Shown: positions 1 to 8,872, counted from the first letter of the stretch. The stretch is DNA of 64,000 bases from Archaeoglobus veneficus SNP6 (GCF_000194625.1 NC_015320.1:1837944-1901943), one strand, 5' to 3'. The notes: generated from the letters alone by a model not told the origin. Made by a program: numbers and translations.

Positions 1-411
1 AGAAACTGCAAGAAGGACGAAAGGAGTTAGACAAGATACAGAAGACACGAAAGCCGGAAGGGCTAAAAGGATTGTGAAGAACAGGGGCAAACTAAGCAGA
101 ATGGAGAAGAGACTCGAGAATGCTGAAATCGATGCGGCCTCAACTCCTCGACCCTCGAGAACCATTTCGTGCGTGGGAAAAATCGCTATAGCCGTATCCT
201 CTTCCGGTATGCCTGTGAATATCGCAGGTACGATATCGAGAAATGTGTGAGCTATTGCAGCAGTAACCACGACCGTCGCAAGGCCATGCGCCGGGAACGG
301 AAGAGAATCTTTTAGAAGTAGCAGAACCGCTACGGCTGTGTTCACGTGAATGCCCGGAGTTAGACCCGTAATGAGGCCGATTAAGAGACCCGCCACGAAT
401 TCGACGAACAC
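1..411 (-). CDS. TctA-like archaeal membrane permease, N-terminal part (cut by window edge)
   Basis: The minus strand is open from a GTG at 411 to the window edge, 137 codons. The product begins MFVEFVAGLLIGLITG and continues LTPGIHVN, the Gly-rich first segment typical of the TctA/DUF112 (COG1784-type) membrane family, followed by several hydrophobic segments and a GIPEEDTA loop. Members are multi-span inner-membrane proteins related to tripartite tricarboxylate transporter permeases; the substrate of archaeal versions is unknown. The C-terminal part lies outside the window. A 96-codon ORF at 140-430 on the same strand in another frame is Arg/Ser-rich and is a shadow. The GTG start is inferred from the family N-terminus; no clear Shine-Dalgarno (SD) sequence precedes it. 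Confidence 0.8.
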   Translation of the reverse strand, partial: MFVEFVAGLLIGLITGLTPGIHVNTAVAVLLLLKDSLPFPAHGLATVVVTAAIAHTFLDIVPAIFTGIPEEDTAIAIFPTHEMVLEGRGVEAASISAFSSLFSILLSLPLFFTILLALPAFVSSVSCLTPFVLLAVS

Positions 412-442
412 GTGGGGAGGCTGAACACATTACTTAAAAACT

Positions 443-1102
443 TTATTTTTTCATAAGCCTCTCTACCCTTTCAACACTCTCCCCTATCGCCTCGGCTATG
501 TCCCTCGGGTTGGATATTCCCGTCAATCTCGCGTAGGTATTTATGAAATCCTCAGCAACCTCATCGTCGTCCATGTCCCACATTCCGGCGTATATAGGAT
601 GGAAGTCGTATAAGAAGTCGGTAACTCTGTCCAGGTTAACACCCTCTATCAGGTTTTCTATATAGCCTTCATCACCGAAAAGCATGCAGTCCCTGAGTAT
701 CAATATGACAGCGTTTCTGAGTTTCTCCACGTCATATTTCCTGTCAGAAGGCGAGTGCTTCTCCACGATCCTGTCCATCTCCTCCTTTGAATAGCTGAAT
801 ATTCTCTCTTTTCCCCTCATATCTTCCGATATCTCTGATAGAACCTGGTACGTCCTGCTGTCGATGGGAGAAATTCTGCTCTTCCCTGCGGAAGTAAGTT
901 TCACGTAGTAATAATTGAGCCCATTGCGCTTCACAAGCCTTAAATCCCTCTTTACAAGGTTCTGGAGCTCATCAGCAGTAGCAAGGGTGGAGAGAATAAG
1001 CCTGATTAGTGCGTGCTCCTCCGGAACTTTCCTCGAAACCACCGCAATGTGGTGGATGTCGAATTCAAGTCTGAGCAGGTCCACACCCTGCATACGCATC
1101 AT
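443..1102 (-). CDS. Conserved archaeal hypothetical, possible winged-helix protein
   Basis: A 219-residue soluble protein I do not recognise. It overlaps the end of the Sir2 gene by four bases (ATGA), so the two are probably co-translated. The first half is charged and alternates helix- and strand-like segments (LVKRDLRLVKRNGLNYYYVKL), compatible with a winged helix, which is an inference. The C-terminal part is acidic and ends in a short helix (DIAEAIGESVERVERLMKK). No metal-binding cluster or membrane segment is visible. Coupling to a deacetylase suggests a partner or regulator role, but nothing in the sequence proves it. Confidence 0.8.
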   Translation of the reverse strand: MMRMQGVDLLRLEFDIHHIAVVSRKVPEEHALIRLILSTLATADELQNLVKRDLRLVKRNGLNYYYVKLTSAGKSRISPIDSRTYQVLSEISEDMRGKERIFSYSKEEMDRIVEKHSPSDRKYDVEKLRNAVILILRDCMLFGDEGYIENLIEGVNLDRVTDFLYDFHPIYAGMWDMDDDEVAEDFINTYARLTGISNPRDIAEAIGESVERVERLMKK

Positions 1103-1863
1103 GGACTTAAAAACTTATTCAGCCTCTTCACGACTTCCGGCAGCACTTCTCCTGCTTTGCCGTGCACAACATGGTCGAAATGTTCGTCCACGTGAGTGGG
1201 TTCTGCATTTATCAGTATTAGCCTTGCTCCCGCATCCTTAGCCATGAAGGGAAGATAGGCTGCAGGATAAACGACGAGGGAGGAGCCAACGACGATGAAC
1301 ACATCACATAACGATGCGTGCTCTACTGCCTTTCTCATAGCCTCTGCAGGCAACGCCTCGCCAAAAAAGACTATAGCCGGCTTTAAATAGTTGCTGCCGC
1401 ATTCGCATCTCGGAACTGTAAACTCGAGCTTTTTCTCAACCTCCTCCCATGCATAAATCATTCCGCACTCAAGGCATTCAACCCTGCTTAAACTGCCGTG
1501 AAGCTCTATAACTTCCTCACTTCCAGCTTTCTGGTGGAGCATGTCTATATTCTGGGTTATTACGGCCTTAACAATCCCGAGCCTTTCGAGTTCGGCGATT
1601 GCATAATGAGCGGGGTTTGGCTCAGCCTTTCTTTTAACGATGAGTTCTCTCGCAAACTCCCAGAAAGCCTGGGGATTTCTCATAAATCCCTCTATAGAAG
1701 CTACTTCTTCAGCATTGTACTTCTCCCAGAGTCCATCTTTTCCTCTGAAGGTTGGGATTCCGCTTTCCGCCGAAATACCTGCTCCCGTAAACACCACGGC
1801 GTGTTTCGCTCTGACCAGCACTTCTGCTATGCAGTCCAGCATATCTGCCGTCATTCCAGCCAT
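1099..1863 (-). CDS. cobB: NAD-dependent protein deacylase, Sir2 family
   Basis: Sir2 enzymes remove acyl groups from lysines using NAD+, releasing nicotinamide and O-acyl-ADP-ribose. All family motifs are present: GAGISAESGIPTFRG (residues 27-41), TQNIDMLH (103-110) and the catalytic His in LHGS (about 122). The structural zinc site is Cys130, Cys133, Cys153 and Cys155 (CLEC and CEC). The length of 254 residues is normal for the class containing the well-studied Archaeoglobus Sir2-Af1. A likely target is the chromatin protein Alba, known for archaeal Sir2 but inferred here. A TATA-like CTTTATAAAG lies at about 1906-1915 on this strand. The stop overlaps the start of the next gene (ATGA). Confidence 0.96.
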   Translation of the reverse strand: MAGMTADMLDCIAEVLVRAKHAVVFTGAGISAESGIPTFRGKDGLWEKYNAEEVASIEGFMRNPQAFWEFARELIVKRKAEPNPAHYAIAELERLGIVKAVITQNIDMLHQKAGSEEVIELHGSLSRVECLECGMIYAWEEVEKKLEFTVPRCECGSNYLKPAIVFFGEALPAEAMRKAVEHASLCDVFIVVGSSLVVYPAAYLPFMAKDAGARLILINAEPTHVDEHFDHVVHGKAGEVLPEVVKRLNKFLSP

Positions 1864-1971
1864 ATCCCCTACTTACCTCCCTTAATCCGGTATCTACGCA
1901 TCGGAACTTTATAAAGCTGATGTTGATTGCCAATTGCCGACTGCTAACCGCACGATACGGGTACCGAAACC

Positions 1972-1981
1972 CCCATATATC
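1972..1981 (+). promoter_or_regulatory. TATA-like box for the mini-ORF/OB-fold operon
   Basis: The AT-rich element CCATATATCT sits about 25 bp before the ATG at 2001, the usual archaeal TATA spacing for a leaderless or near-leaderless transcript. It makes it plausible that the 25-codon ORF at 2001-2078 is the first translated frame of this mRNA. Confidence 0.5.
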
Positions 1982-2000
1982 TGCTTGAATACGCTGAGTT

Positions 2001-2078
2001 ATGGAACGCTTTGGATTGTTGCTCCTTTTCGTGGCTGTGTTCGTTACCCTGTTCCTCCATCTCTTACTGGGTGGATGA
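2001..2078 (+). CDS. 25-residue hydrophobic membrane mini-protein (leader ORF)
   Basis: An ATG-to-TGA frame of 25 residues begins MERFG and is then almost wholly hydrophobic (LLLLFVAVFVTLFL), ending LLLGG: enough for one membrane helix. The ATG lies about 25 bp after a TATA-like box, so it would be the first start codon of the mRNA. Its stop (2076-2078) comes one base before the ATG (2080) of the OB-fold gene, and its last codons provide that gene's GGTGG ribosome-binding sequence. This geometry implies translational coupling. It may be a regulatory leader peptide or a real one-helix membrane protein. I know no family match. Confidence 0.5.
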   Translation: MERFGLLLLFVAVFVTLFLHLLLGG

Positions 2079-2079
2079 A

Positions 2080-3042
2080 ATGGACATCGATGAGGTGATC
2101 AAAAGCGTTGGTGTGTCCCGGGAAGAGTTCGAGAAAAGAGTTAATGAGATCAAGGAGCACTTTTCCGGCCTGATAAGCGAGGAAACTGCGGTGATGCTCG
2201 CAGCCTACAGCTTTGGTTATGCACCTGCTAACACCATCGCAGAAATCGGTGAAAAGAGAGGAGTTGTTACGGTCGAAGGCGTCGTGGAGAACGTATCCGT
2301 CAGAACCCTACCAAACGGCGATTACATGGCAATTGTATCACTGAAGGATAATACGGGGAGAATTAGAGTCGTGCTCTGGAACGAAGCTGCATACCTTGCT
2401 CGAACTGGAGATATTGGCGAAGGAGACTCGGTCAGAATCAGGGGCTTTGCGAAGCTGAGAAACGGTCAGCCCGAGCTTTCAGTGAGGAGCGCTGGAGATA
2501 TCGTGGTTGTCGAAAGAGGTTGGAAGTCTCTGAGTGGTACTATTCTCGCAGTGGGAAAGAGAAAAGATGGCGTGGTTGCTGCAGTTGCATGTGAAAGTGG
2601 CATCCACATCTGCGTTGCAATCGGCGAGAAAGCAGAACAGCTATCAAAATTCGAAAAAGGAGATGGGATAAAAGTCACAGGATACTCGAGAGAGGGTGTA
2701 TTCCTCGTTTCAGCCATCTCTCCTTGCGAGACAGGCGGTTACAGCGTAAACTTTACCCCAATTTCCAAGCTTAAACCGCTGCAGCACGCGAATGTCAGAG
2801 GGAGGGTGAGCGGCATAGGTGAGCTTAGAAAGGTGAAGGACAGATTGCTCGCAGAGCTTTACATATCCGACGAAACTGGAAGGATCAGGCTACTTCTCTG
2901 GGACGACAACGTTACGGTTTACAGGCAGGCGGACGTTGGTGATCTGATTGAAGCTTTCAACTGTTTTCCCAAGATAGGGTGGGACGGGGAAATCGAAGTG
3001 CACTGCGGGAGGAGTAGCGTCGTCAGCATCGAGAAACTGTAG
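2080..3042 (+). CDS. OB-fold single-stranded DNA-binding protein, RPA-like
   Basis: The 320-residue product has an N-terminal helical region and then two similar OB-fold repeats with the RPA signature: TVEGVVENVSVRTLPNGDYM with IRVVLWNEAA in the first, NVRGRVSGIGE with IRLLLWDDN in the second. Such proteins coat single-stranded DNA in replication and repair. No zinc ribbon is present, unlike many euryarchaeal RPA41 proteins. A longer in-frame ORF begins at 2011, but ATG 2080 is preferred: GGTGG lies just upstream, the protein begins MDIDEVIKSVGVS, and 2001-2078 codes for a different peptide. The 3' end overlaps the convergent hisC by 20 bp. Confidence 0.85.
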   Translation: MDIDEVIKSVGVSREEFEKRVNEIKEHFSGLISEETAVMLAAYSFGYAPANTIAEIGEKRGVVTVEGVVENVSVRTLPNGDYMAIVSLKDNTGRIRVVLWNEAAYLARTGDIGEGDSVRIRGFAKLRNGQPELSVRSAGDIVVVERGWKSLSGTILAVGKRKDGVVAAVACESGIHICVAIGEKAEQLSKFEKGDGIKVTGYSREGVFLVSAISPCETGGYSVNFTPISKLKPLQHANVRGRVSGIGELRKVKDRLLAELYISDETGRIRLLLWDDNVTVYRQADVGDLIEAFNCFPKIGWDGEIEVHCGRSSVVSIEKL

Positions 3043-4084
3043 CAATTGCCTCCAGAAACCTGTCGTTTTCTTCTGGCAGTCCGACGGTTATTCTTATATG
3101 GAATCCCTCCAATCCAAGTAGGCCCGTGACATTCCTGACGATTATTCCGCTCTTCTCAAGCTCTTCGCTCACATCTTTCTTGGCCCTCACGAGTACGAAG
3201 TTCGCTTCAGACGGATAGACGAAGAAACCGAGTTTTTTCAGCTCCTTCGCCAACCTTTCTCGTTCCATGATAATCTTCTCCTTCACACCTTCATAGTACT
3301 CTACAGATTCAACAGCAGCTATCGCCGTCCTGTACGCTACAGAAGATATACCAAAGGGGAGCCTTATTTTCTCCATTGCGGCTATTATTTCGGGATTTCC
3401 TATAGCATAACCTACTCTGAGTCCCGCAAGCCCAAAGAATTTGGAGAACGAGCGAACCACCACGAGGTTGTCGTACCTCCCCGTCAGATCTATGCAACTC
3501 TTTCCTGCAAACTCAGCGTAAGCTTCATCGAGCACGACGATTCCACCGCACCCTTCTACAATCTTCTCCACCTCTTTCTTCTCTATCGTGTTACCGGTCG
3601 GATTGTTGGGGGAGCAGAGAAAGACAAGCTTTGCATCACTCAAATTCCCGAGGGATTCAGCGGTTACCGCGTAACCGGGAACTTCGATAAAGTCTATCCT
3701 TGCATCTCTCACCATTGCGAATATAGCATACAGGGTGTAGCCGGGAACGGGAATAACTACTCTGTCGAGAGGTTCAACAACAATATCGCATATCGTTCTG
3801 AGCAGTTCCGAAGCGCCGTTACCGATAGCAATGCGCTCCACATCCGTTCCTGTGTAGCTGGCAATGGCTTCCTTAAGCCGCTGGTACTCTGGATGAGGAT
3901 ACTGATTTATGTCTGATATAGAATCATGAAAAGCCTTCTTAACTTCTTCCGACGGTGGATAGGGATTTTCATTGGAACCAAGCTGAATAACCTGCGATTC
4001 AGGAATTCCATACAACCTGCTGACGTCTACCGGGAACTTTCCAGCGTCGTAAGGGTTTATGAGATGAATTACGTTTCTAATCAT
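3023..4084 (-). CDS. hisC: Histidinol-phosphate aminotransferase
   Basis: A PLP-dependent fold-type I aminotransferase converting imidazole-acetol phosphate and glutamate to histidinol phosphate. Visible motifs are NENPYPPSEEV near the N-terminus, PNNPTG (about 159-164), DEAYAEF (about 186), the PLP lysine in SFSKFFGLAGLRVGYA (about K215) and the C-terminal phosphate-binding Arg in FHIRITVG. The length of 353 residues is normal. ATG 4084 (MIRN) is chosen over the TTG at 4090 because a TATA-like TTTTTAT lies about 25 bp upstream, implying a leaderless message. It stands alone with no other his genes in view, as is common where his genes are scattered. Confidence 0.93.
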   Translation of the reverse strand: MIRNVIHLINPYDAGKFPVDVSRLYGIPESQVIQLGSNENPYPPSEEVKKAFHDSISDINQYPHPEYQRLKEAIASYTGTDVERIAIGNGASELLRTICDIVVEPLDRVVIPVPGYTLYAIFAMVRDARIDFIEVPGYAVTAESLGNLSDAKLVFLCSPNNPTGNTIEKKEVEKIVEGCGGIVVLDEAYAEFAGKSCIDLTGRYDNLVVVRSFSKFFGLAGLRVGYAIGNPEIIAAMEKIRLPFGISSVAYRTAIAAVESVEYYEGVKEKIIMERERLAKELKKLGFFVYPSEANFVLVRAKKDVSEELEKSGIIVRNVTGLLGLEGFHIRITVGLPEENDRFLEAIATVSRC

Positions 4085-4194
4085 AGCCAAACTCTGTCGA
4101 AGGAATGATAAAAAGTTACTGTAGTATTAGCAGACACGAGGGTTGTGGGAACCCATATTCAGTCTATTCCAAAAAAAATTATGGAAGAAGACCT

Positions 4195-4437
4195 TTAGTG
4201 CATTGCAAGCGGTACTTGCAAGCTAAGGCTCTTTCTCGCAACCTCAGCTCTCAACATGAACAGCTCATCGAACAGCATCTTTTGTTCAGGTTCGAGATAT
4301 GGGTAGCATTCGGTCATGAAGTCCATACCAAAAGGGCACAGTCCAGAAACGCACGGAAAGCTGTACTTTCCCCTGCATTCCTCGTCGCAGGGCTTGTTGA
4401 AGTCAACAACCACAGGCTCAATCATACAAACTTCCAT
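4195..4437 (-). CDS. Small cysteine-rich protein of unknown function
   Basis: An 80-residue acidic protein with six cysteines in the N-terminal half: one near the start, the pair CDEEC, the pair CVSGLC and a later MTEC. The spacing suggests metal or Fe-S binding rather than a standard zinc ribbon. A strong GGAGGG lies 6 bp before ATG 4437, so that start is preferred to the in-frame TTG at 4443. A CTTAAATAA element lies about 30 bp upstream. The gene is single-copy and stands alone between hisC and the lhr-like helicase. I do not recognise a family. Confidence 0.7.
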   Translation of the reverse strand: MEVCMIEPVVVDFNKPCDEECRGKYSFPCVSGLCPFGMDFMTECYPYLEPEQKMLFDELFMLRAEVARKSLSLQVPLAMH

Positions 4438-4653
4438 ATTCAACCCTCCAATGATTGTAATTATAATGAGTTATTTAAGTGTTTCGGCCACGTATTTATA
4501 TTGTATCGACAGGTCGCATTCTGCACAATACCTCCGACTCACATTCAGAAGTCTGTAGAATTGCCAGTCTTCCGACGAGGACTGAAGACTGCCAAACTTT
4601 TAGCTGGAGAACTCACCTCTTCTATTTTCTGGACATAATAGTAACTCAGACGT

Positions 4654-7263
4654 TTACTGACCTACCTGAACAATATCCTGCCCTATAATCTGCAGAATCT
4701 TCTCGTGGAGAGCTTTCAGCACCTTTCTGCGATCTTCCATCAGCACAACATCTTCCTCGCCAAGCACATATATGTTAAATGCAAACGGGCTTGGATACGG
4801 AGTCCTCACTATTCTTACTTCAACCTCGCTGCCCACCTTTTCCAAATAATCGAGAGCGTTCTTCAAGTCCATAGAATCTTCCATAATCTCCCTATAAGTC
4901 TCCTTTAGTACGGGAAACTCCGGGAAATTTCTTTTCAGCAGTCTGAGCAGCGTGTCTGCATTTAGCTGCTGCCTCCAGACGCTCTTCTCTCTACCAAGGT
5001 AGTTGCGGAGAATCATCATGCTCCTTACAGCCACATGCCTGAATCTCCGCCTTAAAATTTCAGTTCTGTCGAGGGCTTTCATCAGATGTTCCCTGAATTC
5101 CTCCACGCTGAATAGCTCCATAATTTCACTATCCCGCAGAACTTTGCTGGATGGCAGAATAAGCATGAATCCATTGTCATTTAAAGCAATCTGGACGTTG
5201 CAGTCCTTCTTTAAACCAACACGGTAAGCAGATACTCTCGAAATTGCACTGTTGGCTTTCCTGCCAACGAGGGTGTGGAAGACATAACAGTTTCTACCAT
5301 CGTCCTCGAACTTCTCAACTACGAGCTTTTTGTCCGTAGGTATTTCGCTGAAGAGCTTCTGCTCAAGGAAGTAGCTGTAGATGGCCTGTGCTGCATTTCT
5401 TTCGAGGTTGTACTCCTCCATGAGCCACCCGACGATTTCTTCTTCGCTCCAGCTTTCGAGCAGTTCCTCCAGCCTTCCCCTGAACTGCTGGATTCGCTGC
5501 GCCAAATCGTAGCTCAAAGGCAACTGCTCCGAGAACCAGCTTGGAACCGTTGGTTTTTCCCCTTCAACCTCCTCAACGACTATTCTCATGCCCCTTGAAT
5601 GGAGAAATCGGAAAGTTCTGCCTGCGAGCACGAAGATATCTCCTTTTATGAGTCTTTCCGCAAACTCCTCCTCAACCTTGCCGACCAGCTTGCCATCCTT
5701 CGTTACCACCGATATGGCAACCTCGTCGGGGATCGTTCCGACGTTGAGGTAATAGATCGGTCTTGCAAGTTTGCCCCTTCTACCAAAAACCTCCTCGTTC
5801 TCGTCGAACCATATCTTTCCGTAGACCTTCTTTTTCTCAAGCTCCGAATAGCTGCCTGACAGGTATCGCAGCACTTCGATGAACTCGAGCTTTGATAGGT
5901 TTCTGTAAGGATATGCACACCTTATCACCGCCAAAGCCTCATCGACGCTCCACTTCTTCTCGATGGCCATCCCAACAACGTGCTGGCAGAGGACGTCGAG
6001 AGGTTTCTGTGGAATCTCAACCCTGTCGAGTCTGCGCTCAATTGCTTCCTTCGCTAAAACCGTACATTCAATGAGGTCGTCCTGGTCAACAACCACGATC
6101 CTCCCAACGCTTGTTTCGTGAAGGCGGTGACCACTCCGCCCAATTCGCTGCAAAGCCCTGTTTATGCTCTTCGGCGAGCCAAGCAGGACTACGAGATCTA
6201 TGTATCCGATATCTATTCCAAGCTCGAGACTCGTTGAAGAAACGACACATCTGAGCCTGCCGTGCTTCAAGTCTTCTTCAACCTCAAGTCTAACTTCCTT
6301 TGAAAGGGATGAGTGATGAGCTTTAACAGGAAAATCCTTTCCAAGCTTCTTCTTCAGGTGATAAACAACTCTCTCAGTTGCACTCCTCGTGTTGGTGAAT
6401 ATGAGTGTAGTTCTCGACTTTTTCACGAGTCTCGCAAGCAAATCGTAGAGTTTCTCGCTAATCTCCTCAGCCGTTGCAGCAAAGAAGTCATCTATTGGCG
6501 AGATTACCTTTATATCCATGGGCTTTGCGAACGTTACATCTGCAACGATGCAGTCTCTCTCGCTCCCATCACTGTTGTAACCAACAAGGAATTTTGCCAC
6601 TTCATCGAGTGGAGCTATGGTTGCAGAAAGGCCAATTCTGACCATTTTATCCTCCTGAATTCTCTGCAATCGCTCCATTGAAAGTGCAAGATGGCTACCA
6701 CGCTTGTTCTCCGCAATGGCGTGAACTTCATCCACTATGAGAAATCTAACCCTCGTCAGAGCCTTCGAGAACTTAGGACTCGAAAGCACGATTGCGAGGG
6801 TTTCGGGTGTGGTGATGAAAATGTGGGGCGGCTTTCTGAGCTGCTTCTGCCTCTCAGCCTGCTCCGTGTCACCCGTTCTTACTGCAATTCTTATCTTCTG
6901 GAGCTTTACATCCTTTTGCTTGGCAAGCTCGTAGATTTCGCTTAGCGGCTCCTCGAGATTGCGCTTTATGTCGTTGTTCAGAGCGCGAAGAGGTGAAACG
7001 TAAACGACGTAAACCCTATCTTCAAGTGCTTTCTTCTCAGCAAGCTCAACAAGCATGCTTATGGCAGTAAGGAAAGCTGCGAGGGTTTTTCCGCTTCCTG
7101 TTGGCGAAGAAATCAGAATGTTGTTGCCTTTAAAAGCTTCGACTATTGCGTAGCGCTGCGGAGGTGTGAACGCAGAGTACTTTGACAGAAACCACTCCCT
7201 GACGAGAGGATGAAGTGTTTCAAGTATCTCTGAGTCGCTGTACGCTCTGCCCTCCTTTATCAT
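4654..7263 (-). CDS. lhr: Lhr-type superfamily 2 ATP-dependent helicase
   Basis: An 869-residue helicase with two RecA-like domains: PTGSGKT (Walker A), TTPETLA (motif Ib), DEVH (motif II), LSATIAP (motif III), then SSTSLELGIDIG and QRIGRSGHR (motifs V and VI). A long Lhr-core C-terminal region follows. Length and layout match archaeal aLhr2-like proteins, 3'-5' helicases that unwind branched or RNA-containing duplexes and are linked to repair and RNA metabolism. A TATA-like TTTTAAGC about 25 bp before the ATG indicates a leaderless transcript. No neighbour points to a specific partner. Confidence 0.92.
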   Translation of the reverse strand: MIKEGRAYSDSEILETLHPLVREWFLSKYSAFTPPQRYAIVEAFKGNNILISSPTGSGKTLAAFLTAISMLVELAEKKALEDRVYVVYVSPLRALNNDIKRNLEEPLSEIYELAKQKDVKLQKIRIAVRTGDTEQAERQKQLRKPPHIFITTPETLAIVLSSPKFSKALTRVRFLIVDEVHAIAENKRGSHLALSMERLQRIQEDKMVRIGLSATIAPLDEVAKFLVGYNSDGSERDCIVADVTFAKPMDIKVISPIDDFFAATAEEISEKLYDLLARLVKKSRTTLIFTNTRSATERVVYHLKKKLGKDFPVKAHHSSLSKEVRLEVEEDLKHGRLRCVVSSTSLELGIDIGYIDLVVLLGSPKSINRALQRIGRSGHRLHETSVGRIVVVDQDDLIECTVLAKEAIERRLDRVEIPQKPLDVLCQHVVGMAIEKKWSVDEALAVIRCAYPYRNLSKLEFIEVLRYLSGSYSELEKKKVYGKIWFDENEEVFGRRGKLARPIYYLNVGTIPDEVAISVVTKDGKLVGKVEEEFAERLIKGDIFVLAGRTFRFLHSRGMRIVVEEVEGEKPTVPSWFSEQLPLSYDLAQRIQQFRGRLEELLESWSEEEIVGWLMEEYNLERNAAQAIYSYFLEQKLFSEIPTDKKLVVEKFEDDGRNCYVFHTLVGRKANSAISRVSAYRVGLKKDCNVQIALNDNGFMLILPSSKVLRDSEIMELFSVEEFREHLMKALDRTEILRRRFRHVAVRSMMILRNYLGREKSVWRQQLNADTLLRLLKRNFPEFPVLKETYREIMEDSMDLKNALDYLEKVGSEVEVRIVRTPYPSPFAFNIYVLGEEDVVLMEDRRKVLKALHEKILQIIGQDIVQVGQ

Positions 7264-7399
7264 TGCAAATGTAGTGTTGGACAGGTATGCTTAAAACCAA
7301 TTCGCCTATCGTAACGTTAAGTATGCAATTAAATTTTTAAGTTTTTAAGAATTGTAACAAATAAAATAGCCTTAAAAAGGATGGAAGACCATACTTACT

Positions 7400-8593
7400 A
7401 TGGCAAAAAAGATTATTCTCCTGCTGATAACACTTCTGATAGCTCTATTCTTATCGATGACACCCGCCCTATCAGATAGGGGATTTATTCCGCTTTACGG
7501 ATATGCTGAAGAGAAATCACAGAATGCCATAATCGCCTGGAATGGTGAGAAAGAGGTTTTGATTCTCTCAACCAATTTTGAAGGCAACGCCAAACTGCTC
7601 GAAGTCATTCCTCTTCCATCAAAGCCAGATGTTAAGAAAGGTGACATGGAATCCTTTACCAAGATTGCTCGCATCGTAGCGGAGAAAACGAGGAGTATGG
7701 GGCCACTCGGTAAGGGGATTAGAGAGACAAGAGTTGAGGTTATAATGCACGAGAAAATTGGCGCTCACGACATAACGGTCGTTAAAGCCAGCGATGCAAA
7801 GGAGTTCAGAGAGTGGGCTGTCAAAGCGGCGAATCTGAGCGTTGACATTCCAGAGAAGTTCATTCACGGGATTGAGAACTACATAGAAAGAGGATACCAC
7901 TACTTTGTTTTTGATATCGTTGAGGTAAACGGAAGCAACAGCGTCGAGCCGATAGTATACATCTTCGAAACAGACGAGCTGTACTACCCGCTTGAGATAA
8001 CATCGTACTCCCAAGACATTTCGAGTGTAAACATCTATCTGCTGTGCTACGGCATTATTGACAGAAAAGCAATCTATAGGACTGGACTGCATCCCATTGC
8101 AGGATTTGAAGACTATATAGAGCTTGGTAGAAGAGATCTGGAAGAGATAAGCCCCGAACTTGCAATAATGGATTCAGCCTATTTCATGTACGTAATTTAT
8201 CACGGCAATCTGAGCAGTCTGAGAGATTTGAGCGTTTCCAAGGATGAAGTGCACGTCCCAACACTCTACGAGAAATTATGTAAATGGCTTGACGGGCTTG
8301 TACTCGTACAGCTTGTTAAGTTTCTGGACAGAACAGACGTTTTCGGAGGTGTTCTGATTTCACTCTTTACAATCACGTCCGTTGCCGGGGCGGTTGCAGC
8401 ATCTTTTATCCCCGCGAGGCTGATGAGTTTGAGAACGGGAAGAAAGTACTGGTACATAGTTTTTGCACCGATAGCTTTGATTCTGCTTACTGTAAGGGGC
8501 TGGGCAAGTCTCTTCGTTCTTGCAGCGCTTTCAATACTCGGTTTTGCGTTTCTGGTGATTGTTATAGTGAAGGCAATTGGGAGGATTCTCTGA
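7400..8593 (+). CDS. DUF2330-like exported membrane protein
   Basis: A 397-residue protein. Residues 1-25 form a signal peptide or first helix (KKIILLLITLLIALFLSM). A large extracytoplasmic domain follows (DRGFIPLYGYAEEKSQNAII; later LEVIPLPSKPDV), resembling DUF2330. Three C-terminal membrane helices come after about residue 310. No catalytic residues are evident; DUF2330 proteins are uncharacterised surface proteins. A CTTAAAAAGG box about 25 bp before ATG 7400 and GATGGAAGA nearer the start support the call. A coding-like frame overlaps and follows the stop (see 8590-8730). Confidence 0.72.
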   Translation: MAKKIILLLITLLIALFLSMTPALSDRGFIPLYGYAEEKSQNAIIAWNGEKEVLILSTNFEGNAKLLEVIPLPSKPDVKKGDMESFTKIARIVAEKTRSMGPLGKGIRETRVEVIMHEKIGAHDITVVKASDAKEFREWAVKAANLSVDIPEKFIHGIENYIERGYHYFVFDIVEVNGSNSVEPIVYIFETDELYYPLEITSYSQDISSVNIYLLCYGIIDRKAIYRTGLHPIAGFEDYIELGRRDLEEISPELAIMDSAYFMYVIYHGNLSSLRDLSVSKDEVHVPTLYEKLCKWLDGLVLVQLVKFLDRTDVFGGVLISLFTITSVAGAVAASFIPARLMSLRTGRKYWYIVFAPIALILLTVRGWASLFVLAALSILGFAFLVIVIVKAIGRIL

Positions 8594-8730
8594 TTCTAGG
8601 TAAGAAAAAGTACGAAGAAGAAAAGGAAAGATTATACAAAGAATTTTACAGCAAAGAGAGTTTGTTAAGAGATGCAAGGAAAGGGCTTGAATATCTGGAA
8701 ACCTTTGAGAAAAATTACAAAATAGTTTAA
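8590..8730 (+). other. Coding-like charged frame without a normal start codon
   Basis: In the -1 frame relative to the preceding gene, 46 open codons run from 8590 to a TAA at 8728-8730. The peptide is Lys/Glu-rich and helix-like (KKKYEEEKERLYKEF, then LLRDARKGLEYLETF), unlike random translation. GGGAGG lies 5 bp before a CTG at 8590, but there is no ATG, GTG or TTG at the right place. Options are a CTG-started mini-gene, a -1 frameshift extension of the DUF2330-like protein giving a cytoplasmic coiled tail, or a relic. I cannot decide from sequence alone. Confidence 0.3.
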
Positions 8731-8836
8731 CTCTCTGGCAATTTAGAATAACAGGTAACAAGAACCAATCGCCGAGACTTAACTGGAAAAATGAACTCCC
8801 GAAAAATATTTTATTACGATAACCAAAGAACAGCAG

Positions 8837-8862
8837 TTAACTAAATATATTCGGTTAGTTAA
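8837..8862. promoter_or_regulatory. Operator: perfect inverted repeat flanking the antitoxin TATA box
   Basis: TTAACTAA (8837-8844) and TTAGTTAA (8855-8862) form a perfect 8-bp inverted repeat separated by 10 bp. The spacer and left edge contain the TATA-like AAATATAT (8843-8850), which lies about 25 bp before ATG 8873. Another AGTTAACTA sits just inside the gene (8884-8892). A dyad over TATA suits repressor binding that blocks TBP, as in autoregulated toxin-antitoxin modules. The binding protein is inferred. Confidence 0.6.
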
Positions 8863-8872
8863 GACCATTTTA

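Noticed and set aside
140..430. 96-codon minus-strand ORF rich in Arg, Ser and Gly
   Set aside because: It is an out-of-frame shadow of the TctA-like membrane gene (1-411), whose translation has clear family features.
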